This document shows positions 1 to 6,291 of a stretch of DNA of 15,526 nt, one piece after another. Position 1 is the first letter of the stretch. Every line of letters starts with the position of its first letter. Source of the DNA: Cellvibrionales bacterium (lineage in GTDB: Bacteria > Pseudomonadota > Gammaproteobacteria > Pseudomonadales > UBA7434); the NCBI GenBank assembly GCA_018668095.1, contig JABIQF010000237.1, forward strand, positions 1-15,526, written 5' to 3'. The translations under genes and the position numbers were made by a program. The notes below the pieces were generated by a model. It ran no database searches, was not told the DNA's origin, and was given only the letters and a program-made list of their open reading frames with translations.

Positions 1-113
1 TCCCACTATGCTCATACAACGGTTCATACAACGCTCACAATCGCTAATTCAGCTAACTGAGTGAAACTCTATCGTTTAGATGTTGAAGAATTAGGGAGCT
101 AGGTTGATGTTCT
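1..113. other. Left-edge stretch upstream of envC, no gene recognised
   Basis: All three forward frames close early (stops at 43-45, 58-60 and 62-64), and none of the short peptides reads like a known C-terminus. In related bacteria gpmI often precedes envC, but I see no gpmI tail here. The decamer TCATACAACG occurs twice at a 12-bp period (12-21 and 24-33). A purine-rich AGGGAG lies at 93-98. Confidence 0.5.
12..33. repeat. Short direct repeat, period 12
   Basis: TCATACAACG is present at 12-21 and again at 24-33, giving two copies of a 12-bp unit. It is short and could be chance. It is listed because the same period recurs in the two following genes. Confidence 0.5.
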
Positions 114-1634
114 ATGCCATATACCCCATATCATCGGTCGCAAAACCATGGCCTATGCGATATCGTCAACAATAACAGGTACATAGCTAAGCTAAATAAC
201 AGACAAGTGAAACCGTCTATAAGCATGAATCCAAAACCAACAGCATTAATCGCCACATTCTACCCAGCGAAAAGCCAGGTAAATAGCCTGCTGTCTCTTT
301 ATTTTGCGCGGGTTACTCAGCAAATGGCTGTGTTAATGGCTGTGTTAATGACCAGGTTAATGGCTAGGTTAATGGCTAGGTTAATGACTGTGCTAACGGC
401 TATGCTAACGACGGTGCTAATTCCCCTGATAATAACGCTAAGCCTGACGTTAACGATGCTCATCGGCAGCAGTACGCTGTTTATTGAGTCTGCCCTCGCC
501 AATAATTCTTCAACAAAAAGCGTCGAGCTGGCTGCCAACGAAGCCAAGCTCAGTAAATTACTCAGCGAGCTCGACAGCATTAAAAAGCGGTTATCGCGTG
601 ATCTTAATCGCCATAACAGTATCAATAAGTCTTTTAGTGATACTGAAATCAAAATCGGTAAGCTTGCCGCTAAACATCGACAACTCACCGAAGAGCAGCA
701 ACAACTGAATAAACAGCTTTCACAATTACGCGAAGAGCAAAAAAAGCTGCAACGTCAGCAGGAAAAACAACAAGCATTAATCGGCGACCACCTGCGCCAA
801 GCCTATCAAATGGGCAGTCAGAGTGAGCTACAAGTATTCTTAGAGCAAGAAAGTCCAGAGTCTATCGATAGACAGCTCACGTATTTAGGCTATATCAATA
901 AAGCCCGTAATAAGAAAATTCACGAGTATGCTGAAACGGTGAAACAGAAGTTGCAAGTCAGCCATCGTATCCGTGAGCAACAAAGCGTACTAGAAACCAA
1001 CCAAGCGCTTCTGATTAAGCAACAGCAATCACTCGCCTCATTGCAAACAAAGCGCCGTGAGCAACTAGAAGCGTTAACCAGTAATATCAAAAGCAGCGAA
1101 AGCCGTATTAAAGTACTAGACAGCGATAGCGCTTCACTCAAGCAGTTATTGAATGAAGTGGCGAAAGTCATGGCTAAACAAGCCAAGCGAGAAGCAAAGC
1201 AAAAAGACATTGAAGTATTCGCGGTACCCGATGGTGATTTTGCCAAGGCCAAAGGTCGCCTTCCTTGGCCCGTAAGTGGCCGTCAACAATTTCAATTTGG
1301 CAAATCTCGCAATGGCTCATCCATTAATTGGCAAGGCGTTACGCTTCGGGCCAACGCCGGTGAGGCGGTTAAAGCTATTTATGCTGGACGCGTTATTTTT
1401 GCCGATTGGTTTCAAGGCCAAGGTCTATTAATGATTCTTGATCATGGCAATGGTTATATGAGCTTATATGGCCATAATGAAAGCTTGCTGCAAAATACCG
1501 GCGCTTGGGTAGCCGGCGGAGAAACGATTGCGACGGTTGGCAATAGCGGAGGGCAATCCATGGCCGCCTTATATTTCGAAATTCGCCACAATGGCCAGCC
1601 TAATAACCCTAACCATTGGTGTAGCAAAAACTGA
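114..1634 (+). CDS. envC: EnvC-like murein hydrolase activator (degenerate LytM/M23)
   Basis: Likely a periplasmic activator of the cell-division amidases (AmiA/AmiB class), not an enzyme itself. Residues about 136-365 are a long charged, Gln-rich coiled coil. Residues about 385-503 are an M23/LytM domain. It matches the EnvC pattern closely (AIYAGRVIFADWFQGQGL at 421-438, MSLYGHNESL, ALYFEIRHNGQ), but the zinc and catalytic residues are lost: the HxxxD position reads NWQGVTL and the HxH position reads ALYFEI. A hydrophobic signal segment ends in ALA (127-129) before Asn130, leaving a mature protein of about 377 aa, normal for EnvC. The start is uncertain. The ATG at 114 gives a roughly 70-residue extension that does not look like a signal peptide, and its Shine-Dalgarno (SD) sequence is poor; ATGs at 225, 324, 336, 348, 360, 372 and 384 are in frame. 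A start near 324-384 would give a normal-length precursor. The gene is first in envC-ctpA-yibQ. Confidence 0.88.
   Translation: MPYTPYHRSQNHGLCDIVNNNRYIAKLNNRQVKPSISMNPKPTALIATFYPAKSQVNSLLSLYFARVTQQMAVLMAVLMTRLMARLMARLMTVLTAMLTTVLIPLIITLSLTLTMLIGSSTLFIESALANNSSTKSVELAANEAKLSKLLSELDSIKKRLSRDLNRHNSINKSFSDTEIKIGKLAAKHRQLTEEQQQLNKQLSQLREEQKKLQRQQEKQQALIGDHLRQAYQMGSQSELQVFLEQESPESIDRQLTYLGYINKARNKKIHEYAETVKQKLQVSHRIREQQSVLETNQALLIKQQQSLASLQTKRREQLEALTSNIKSSESRIKVLDSDSASLKQLLNEVAKVMAKQAKREAKQKDIEVFAVPDGDFAKAKGRLPWPVSGRQQFQFGKSRNGSSINWQGVTLRANAGEAVKAIYAGRVIFADWFQGQGLLMILDHGNGYMSLYGHNESLLQNTGAWVAGGETIATVGNSGGQSMAALYFEIRHNGQPNNPNHWCSKN
324..419 (+). repeat. Eight-unit in-frame 12-bp tandem repeat in envC signal region
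   Basis: Eight consecutive 12-bp units start at 324, 336, 348, 360, 372, 384, 396 and 408. Units 1-2 are ATGGCTGTGTTA, unit 3 is ATGACCAGGTTA, units 4-5 are ATGGCTAGGTTA, unit 6 is ATGACTGTGCTA, and units 7-8 are decayed (ACGGCTATGCTA, ACGACGGTGCTA). They encode (M/T)(A/T)xL tetrapeptides that build the n-region and early hydrophobic core of the EnvC signal segment. The first six units each begin with an ATG in the reading frame. Copy-number change would lengthen or shorten the signal without a frameshift. Confidence 0.93.
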
Positions 1635-1641
1635 AAATACT

Positions 1642-1676
1642 GCTGCTAAGCATTCGCAAAGCGACCGCTTAACAGC
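1642..1676 (+). other. Stable RNA hairpin between envC and ctpA
   Basis: GCTGCTAAGC (1642-1651) pairs with GCTTAACAGC (1667-1676), with one mismatch. Inside, TCGC (1654-1657) pairs with GCGA (1661-1664) around an AAA loop. No T-run follows, so it is not a standard intrinsic terminator. It could be a processing or mRNA-stability element between the two cistrons. Confidence 0.5.
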
Positions 1677-1738
1677 TATGATTCAACGCTAATCATTGCT
1701 GATCCATGTTTTTTTACCCGCTTATATAAGGATTCTTT

Positions 1739-1774
1739 GTGTTGTTATTCGTGTTGTTATTCGTGTTGTTATTC
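1739..1774 (+). repeat. Three-unit 12-bp tandem repeat at the ctpA start codon
   Basis: Three perfect copies of GTGTTGTTATTC occupy 1739-1750, 1751-1762 and 1763-1774, followed by GTAATG. The first GTG is the predicted start codon; the repeats encode an LLFV-type hydrophobic run. Each unit carries an in-frame GTG and TTG, so later copies could also serve as starts. Confidence 0.93.
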
Positions 1775-3313
1775 GTAATGTCATCCGCGTTATTAATAAT
1801 GCTGCCATTGATGTCAGTATTGAATTCACAGTCACGCCGACTGCACTTATTGGCGCCGTCACTGCTCGCATCCTGCTTATTAATCTTTATGCCAGCAACT
1901 CAAGCACAAGACGATTTATCACCTACAGAAATACCGACACTGTCATCCGATGAAGCGTCTGATATAACGCCCGATTTAAATTCTGAAGTAGCACCTGAGC
2001 TAGCACCCGAAATCAAGCAAGAACTGCATCCCTCACTCGATGCTGACCTAGCACCATTAATCCCTGAAAATGCACTCACGCCAACCGATGATACTGAAGT
2101 CAAAGGTAAACTCGCGCTCGAAGACTTGCGCTCATTTGTGACTGCCTTTAATCATATTCGCAACGCCTATGTAGAAGAGGTTGACGATAAAACACTTTTA
2201 CAAAATGCTATTAAAGGGATGCTCACCGAGCTTGACCCGCATTCTAATTATCTTGAGCCTGAGTCTTATGAAGATTTGCAAGTCAGTGCTTCAGGTGAAT
2301 TTGGCGGGCTAGGTTTAGAGGTCGGTTTAGAAGATGGTTTAATTAAAGTTATTTCTCCTATTGATGATACGCCAGCACAAAAAGCCGGTATGGAGAGCGG
2401 CGACTTAATTATTAAAATCGATAACCAGCCAGTAAAAGGTTTAGGCCTTGGCGAAGCGGTTAAAAAAATGCGCGGCCCTAAAGGCAGCTCTATTGATTTA
2501 ACGATAGTTCGACAAGGCGTTCCTCAACCGATAGAACTCACCCTTATTCGCGATGTGATCTCGGTCGTTAGTGTTCGTAGTCGCGTGCTTGAAGAGCACT
2601 ATGCTTATTTACGCATTGCGCAGTTCCAAGGAAATACCGGTGCAGATCTTAAAAAAGCATTAGCTAAATTAAAAGCCGAAAAAAATATTAATGGGGTTAT
2701 TCTCGATTTACGCAACAACCCCGGTGGCGTGCTACAAGCAGCCGTTGAAGTCGTCGATGCCTTTATAGAAGAAGGCTTAGTCGTCTATACCGAAGGCCGT
2801 TTTCGTGAATCCGCCTCACGCTTTGAAGCGCGCCCAGGCGATGAAACTTTTTCATGGCCATTAGTGGTATTGATCAATGGCGGCTCAGCATCGGCTTCGG
2901 AAATTGTCGCCGGCGCCTTACAAGATCATAATCGCGCTATTATTTTAGGCACCAATAGTTTTGGTAAAGGTTCAGTACAAACCGTTATCCAACTCTCAGA
3001 AACGCGCGGCATGAAACTGACCACTGCTCGCTACTTCACGCCGAAAGGTCGCTCTATACAAGCACAAGGCATTGTTCCCGATATCATAGTTGAACGCGCC
3101 AAAATCACTAAATTAAAACCGAAGGGGCAAATATTTGAGGCCGACCTTCATGGGCATTTAGAAAGCATCAATGATAGAAGTAGCAGCAAAGAAAAAAGCG
3201 AAGTACTGAATGCTGACGAAGAACTGGTCACTAAAGACAATCAGCTCTATGAAGCATTAACATTATTGAAAGGGTTAAATATTTTGAGTGGTAATAAATA
3301 CTCTCAAGAGTGA
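1739..3313 (+). CDS. ctpA: CtpA-family carboxyl-terminal processing protease (S41)
   Basis: Periplasmic serine protease of the CtpA/Prc family, which trims or degrades envelope proteins such as peptidoglycan hydrolases. After the N-terminal signal region comes an acidic, Pro-rich linker (57-125), an N-terminal helical segment (LDPHSNYL at 165-172), a PDZ domain (about 185-270) and the S41 core. The core has DLRNNPGG (323-330), Ser385 in SASASE, Lys410 in SFGKGSVQ and Gln414. The Ser-Lys spacing of 25 and Lys-Gln spacing of 4 match the Prc-type catalytic set. The GTG start at 1739 has an AAGGA at 1728-1732 six bases upstream. This start puts a repeat-encoded hydrophobic stretch (1-27) before a more conventional signal peptide (SRRLHLLAPSLLASCLLIF, cleavage after TQA at 56). 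An ATG at 1811 would give only the conventional signal but lacks a comparable SD. Second gene of envC-ctpA-yibQ. Confidence 0.93.
   Translation: MLLFVLLFVLLFVMSSALLIMLPLMSVLNSQSRRLHLLAPSLLASCLLIFMPATQAQDDLSPTEIPTLSSDEASDITPDLNSEVAPELAPEIKQELHPSLDADLAPLIPENALTPTDDTEVKGKLALEDLRSFVTAFNHIRNAYVEEVDDKTLLQNAIKGMLTELDPHSNYLEPESYEDLQVSASGEFGGLGLEVGLEDGLIKVISPIDDTPAQKAGMESGDLIIKIDNQPVKGLGLGEAVKKMRGPKGSSIDLTIVRQGVPQPIELTLIRDVISVVSVRSRVLEEHYAYLRIAQFQGNTGADLKKALAKLKAEKNINGVILDLRNNPGGVLQAAVEVVDAFIEEGLVVYTEGRFRESASRFEARPGDETFSWPLVVLINGGSASASEIVAGALQDHNRAIILGTNSFGKGSVQTVIQLSETRGMKLTTARYFTPKGRSIQAQGIVPDIIVERAKITKLKPKGQIFEADLHGHLESINDRSSSKEKSEVLNADEELVTKDNQLYEALTLLKGLNILSGNKYSQE
1988..2011 (+). repeat. Imperfect 12-bp duplication in the ctpA linker
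   Basis: GTAGCACCTGAG (1988-1999) is followed directly by CTAGCACCCGAA (2000-2011), identical at nine of twelve positions and encoding VAPE-LAPE in the acidic linker. It is a weak, degenerate duplication of the same period as the signal-region repeats. Confidence 0.6.
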
Positions 3314-3318
3314 ACAGC

Positions 3319-3347
3319 CGCTGCGTAAACGTTGAATATACGTAGCG
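3319..3347 (+). other. Hairpin between ctpA and yibQ
   Basis: CGCTGCGTA (3319-3327) pairs with TACGTAGCG (3339-3347) with one G-U pair, leaving an 11-base loop. No T-tract follows, so it is probably not a terminator. It lies just after the ctpA stop, in a 94-bp gap. Confidence 0.4.
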
Positions 3348-3407
3348 AATAAATAAGCCTTATAGCAAGTAATCATGAGTAAACCACTACCAAAAGAATA
3401 GGTTTTT

Positions 3408-4232
3408 ATGTTCAAGCAAGTCGTTAAAGCCGTTCTAGTTTTTTTTATGGCTGCATTTAGTATTACCCTTTCTGCACAACTAAATACTACGCTAGTGCAA
3501 TCTGACTTTACCCACGCAACACCTTCACTGGTCATCATTATTGACGACCTCGGAAATAATTTAGCCAGCGGTCGCCGTGCGATTAATCTCCCTGGCGCAA
3601 TCACCTATGCGATATTACCTCATACGCCACAAGCAACAGCGCTAGCCACTTATGCCAACAGTGTTGATATCAATAAGGAAGTTATTATTCATATGCCAAT
3701 GGAAGCTGTGGGGCAAAAACAGATAGGACTCGGTGGATTAAACATGCACCAAGGGCAGCAAGACTTTATCCACACCTTACATGCAGCCATAAAGGCACTA
3801 CCGCAAGCAAAAGGCTTAAGCAACCACATGGGCAGCCAACTCACCTCGCAGCCCGATCGAATGCATTGGTTAATGTCAGAATTAAGTAAAACTCCGTTTT
3901 ATTTTATTGATAGCAAAACCACTGATAACAGCGCTGCCATGCATGAAGCCAATGAACAAAACATTCCTTATTTAGTGCGTGACATTTTTCTGGATCACGA
4001 CCCTAGTCCTTCCGCTATTGATAAAGCCTATAAAAAAGCGCTAGCGTTAGCCATTCGTTCAGGATCAGCCGTGTTGATTGCTCATCCCTATCCATCAACA
4101 TTAGATTACCTTGAGCTCTCACTGCCAAAACTTAACGAGGCAGGTGTTATTTTAGTAAATGCTAGCCAAGCCATTGCGCAAAAAAATCTTCAACTTCAAA
4201 AACCTTTACTGGTTAGTCACGCGATAAAATAA
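3408..4232 (+). CDS. yibQ: Divergent polysaccharide deacetylase YibQ
   Basis: Predicted periplasmic member of the divergent polysaccharide deacetylase (YibQ/DUF610) family, with a NodB-like barrel; the physiological substrate is not established. A signal peptide (residues 1-23, cleavage after LSA) precedes the domain. Visible motifs are IIIDDLG (43-49), ILPH (69-72), HMPMEA (95-100), LSNHMGS (137-143), DSKTT (168-172), RDIFLDH (191-197) and AHPYPST (225-231), which fit the family's metal and active-site positions. At 274 aa the length is typical. ATAGG at 3398-3402, five bases before the ATG, supports this start. It follows ctpA in the usual gene order, which suggests a shared envelope role with EnvC and CtpA. 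Confidence 0.92.
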   Translation: MFKQVVKAVLVFFMAAFSITLSAQLNTTLVQSDFTHATPSLVIIIDDLGNNLASGRRAINLPGAITYAILPHTPQATALATYANSVDINKEVIIHMPMEAVGQKQIGLGGLNMHQGQQDFIHTLHAAIKALPQAKGLSNHMGSQLTSQPDRMHWLMSELSKTPFYFIDSKTTDNSAAMHEANEQNIPYLVRDIFLDHDPSPSAIDKAYKKALALAIRSGSAVLIAHPYPSTLDYLELSLPKLNEAGVILVNASQAIAQKNLQLQKPLLVSHAIK

Positions 4233-4370
4233 TACCCGTTCTTTTTTATTACTCCTCACTGCGCCATCGAAAAGTAAAATAATTTTATTGGCCTTGTGTC
4301 CAATATCCAATCGCTATAAGATTCTGACCACCTTATTGCAATAGCAATCATTTGAGCGAGAGAAATCAAT

Positions 4371-4595
4371 ATGGCTCAGCAAAACCGAAAAGGCGAATCG
4401 GGCATTATACCGAGTCGCAGCGATCGATTTTATTCACTCGAAAGTGTTTGGTTTTTCGCGACCCGAGAGGGTGCGGCAATAGGACCCTTTGCGACACACG
4501 AAGAAGCTTTAAACGGTTTAACTGATTTTTTAGAATTTTTAACCTTAGCCGCTCCTATAACGAAGAAGAAATTAGTTCAATCAATGGAACACTAA
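4371..4595 (+). CDS. Small DUF6316-like protein
   Basis: A 74-residue soluble protein with no signal peptide or membrane segment. The pattern RKGESG, then PSRSDRFYSLESVWFFATREG (residues 14-34) and IGPFATHEEA (37-46), resembles the small DUF6316 family known from Pseudomonas relatives; I recall this by pattern and have not searched it. The function is unknown. The aromatic core followed by GPF and a helix suggests a small compact domain. A GAGAG-like sequence about ten bases upstream is a modest ribosome site. A possible -10 (TATAAG, 4315-4320) lies upstream without a convincing -35. It is flanked by gaps of 138 and 263 bp, so it is probably its own unit. Confidence 0.75.
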   Translation: MAQQNRKGESGIIPSRSDRFYSLESVWFFATREGAAIGPFATHEEALNGLTDFLEFLTLAAPITKKKLVQSMEH

Positions 4596-4858
4596 GAACC
4601 CTCTAAATAATATCTAAGAGTCGCTATAAACGATTATCTATAACATCAACGTTCTCTTATCCACCATATCTGCTCTCACTTTGTATTTTTGATATAGGTA
4701 CTCGCTACACGCTCTCAATACATATTCTCGGTTTAGTGAATTGTAAAATTGATCTCTAAATTTTTATTACCTGCAGAGATTATTCTCATCGGTGACGCTT
4801 TTATACTATGCTAATATCATTCAAGATATTTTAGCCCTCTCATCCATTAGGATATTTC
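4596..4858. other. Intergenic gap before the HD-GYP gene
   Basis: A 263-bp AT-rich gap. I see no ORF, convincing terminator or riboswitch. TATACT at 4802-4807 could be a -10 for the downstream gene, but the matching -35 position (ATTATT) is poor. TAGGA at 4848-4852 is the downstream ribosome site. Confidence 0.4.
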
Positions 4859-6112
4859 ATGCTTCACAAACTCGCCGAAGCTGCTACTGCCGGTGTCGAA
4901 AAAACACGCATCCGCGCTAGTGAGTTAAAACTCGGCATGCATGTATCCGAACTTGACCGACCCTGGATTAATAGCCCCTTTCTTATTCATGGTTTTACTA
5001 TTCGCAAGCTCGCTCAATTAACTGAAATTCAATCATTGTGTCAGTTTGTTTATATTGATATCACACGTGGAAACGCGAGCTCAGATAAAAATCATGGCGC
5101 CAAGCCCTCTCAAACACAAACCTACAGTAGCACCCAAGCTTTTAACGAAAACTTAGATGCGGCCATTTCGATTCATGGTAAAGCTAAAACCGTTATTGAA
5201 AATATGTTCAATGCGGTGAGATCGGGCGGCTTATTTCATATTGATCAAGTACGCCAAAGCGTTGAAGACTGTGTTAACAACATCATTATTAATCCACACT
5301 CCATGCTGTGGCTAAGCATGATTAAAAACAAAGATGAATACACTTCTGAACATAGCTTAAATGTTGCGATATTGAGTATTGCTTTAGGTCGCGCTGAAGG
5401 TTTGACGCAAAGTGACCTCGAAGATCTTGGTATTTGCGCAATGCTGCACGATGTGGGTAAAACGAAAATCCCAAGCGAAATACTCAATCGAGAAGGCAGT
5501 CTCGACGAGAAAGAGTTCGAAGTCATGAAAATGCACACTATCCACGGCAAAAAACTCTTGATCGGACAGCCCAATATTCCCGCAGCTGCTGTCGATATTG
5601 CTTTATCCCATCATGAAAGAATGGATGGCTCTGGCTATCCTGTTGGGCTCAATGCCACTCAAATCCCCTACTTAGTCCGAATTGTTGCCATTGCCGATGC
5701 CTATGATGCAATGACCAGTGGCAGAGTCTATTGCGAAGCCAAACCTGCGGCTGAAGCACTTAAGTTGCTTCTTGATGCAAAGGACAGCCACTTCGACGCC
5801 CTGCTAATCAACAAATTCATCGAATCTATTGGCGTTTACCCTATTGGCAGTATCGCCGAACTCAACAGTGGCGAAGCAGGCATTGTGCTACCCACCGATA
5901 ATAATAATGGCCTAAGACCTCTGGTGTTAGTTACGCGAGATGCTAATAAAGCCTATTGCGAAGCCAGAATTGTTGATACCAATACCGAGAAACAAGCTGA
6001 TAATGGCAGACCTTATATGATCCGTGCTCTCCACCCCGATGGAACTTATGGGCTCAAGCTTGAAGACTTCCGTAATATCAATGAAAATAATGACTACAAA
6101 TCAATAACTTAG
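4859..6112 (+). CDS. HD-GYP cyclic-di-GMP phosphodiesterase with DUF3391 domain
   Basis: Cytoplasmic phosphodiesterase expected to hydrolyse the second messenger cyclic-di-GMP. Residues about 1-75 form the N-terminal DUF3391-type module (LKLGMHVSELDRPWINSPF at 23-41, then FVYIDITRG). The HD-GYP domain spans about 155-325: H165 in the first helix, HDVGKTKIP (197-205), H226 and H229 in HTIHGKKLL, HHERMDGSGYP (251-261) and D280 in IADAYDAMTSGR. The HD and GYP signatures are both intact, so activity is likely. A short C-terminal region (about 335-407) resembles the small beta extension usual in DUF3391/HD-GYP proteins. No transmembrane segment is visible. TAGGA at 4848-4852, six bases before the ATG, supports the start. 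It is upstream of, but separate from, the SAM-cycle operon. Confidence 0.93.
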   Translation: MLHKLAEAATAGVEKTRIRASELKLGMHVSELDRPWINSPFLIHGFTIRKLAQLTEIQSLCQFVYIDITRGNASSDKNHGAKPSQTQTYSSTQAFNENLDAAISIHGKAKTVIENMFNAVRSGGLFHIDQVRQSVEDCVNNIIINPHSMLWLSMIKNKDEYTSEHSLNVAILSIALGRAEGLTQSDLEDLGICAMLHDVGKTKIPSEILNREGSLDEKEFEVMKMHTIHGKKLLIGQPNIPAAAVDIALSHHERMDGSGYPVGLNATQIPYLVRIVAIADAYDAMTSGRVYCEAKPAAEALKLLLDAKDSHFDALLINKFIESIGVYPIGSIAELNSGEAGIVLPTDNNNGLRPLVLVTRDANKAYCEARIVDTNTEKQADNGRPYMIRALHPDGTYGLKLEDFRNINENNDYKSIT

Positions 6113-6126
6113 AATTCCATCACAAT

Positions 6127-6150
6127 CTATATCAAAATATATTGATATAG
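6127..6150. promoter_or_regulatory. Putative SahR operator, copy 1
   Basis: Inverted repeat CTATATCAA (6127-6135) / TTGATATAG (6142-6150) with a 6-bp spacer. Its core ATATCAA-N6-TTGATAT occupies 6129-6148. It has nine-base arms and is the most upstream of three copies; its centre is 55 bp from copy 2. Confidence 0.75.
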
Positions 6151-6183
6151 AATTTCAGTGCTTTTCTCACTCGTGACTTTTCA

Positions 6184-6203
6184 ATATCAAGAATAATTGA
6201 TAT
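6184..6203. promoter_or_regulatory. Putative SahR operator, copy 2
   Basis: ATATCAA (6184-6190), 6-bp spacer, TTGATAT (6197-6203). The right arm contains the TTGATA that serves as a good -35 hexamer, so a bound repressor would block RNA polymerase. Confidence 0.8.
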
Positions 6204-6225
6204 ATATTTCATTTCATCTTAGAAT
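6197..6225 (+). promoter_or_regulatory. Sigma70-type promoter for sahR-metK operon
   Basis: TTGATA (6197-6202), a 17-bp spacer and TAGAAT (6220-6225); each hexamer has one mismatch from consensus. The predicted transcription start is near 6232. The -35 is embedded in operator copy 2 and the start site lies just upstream of operator copy 3, an arrangement expected for repression. Confidence 0.65.
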
Positions 6226-6235
6226 GCCCAGCTCT

Positions 6236-6261
6236 GCAATATCAATAATTATTGATATTGC
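6236..6261. promoter_or_regulatory. Putative SahR operator, copy 3 (perfect 26-bp palindrome)
   Basis: A perfect 26-bp palindrome from GCAATATCAATAA to its exact complement. Its core ATATCAA-N6-TTGATAT occupies 6239-6258. It would cover about +5 to +30 of the predicted transcript. It is the strongest of the three copies and is 55 bp from copy 2. Confidence 0.82.
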
Positions 6262-6291
6262 TTTATTATTGGTACAAACCGGCATGGGTTC

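Noticed and set aside
1385..1620. Calling EnvC an active M23 endopeptidase
   Set aside because: The histidine/aspartate metal-binding positions are replaced (NWQGVTL, ALYFEI), as in amidase-activating EnvC.
3275..3604. 109-codon minus-strand ORF over the yibQ start
   Set aside because: It lies across the ctpA end, the intergenic hairpin and the yibQ signal peptide; its composition looks like a shadow of the coding strand.
3664..3673. TTGATATCAA palindrome inside yibQ as a further SahR site
   Set aside because: The half-sites are in the opposite order without the 6-bp spacer, and it is internal to a coding sequence. A lone TTGATAT at 5055-5061 in the HD-GYP gene is likewise only a half-site.
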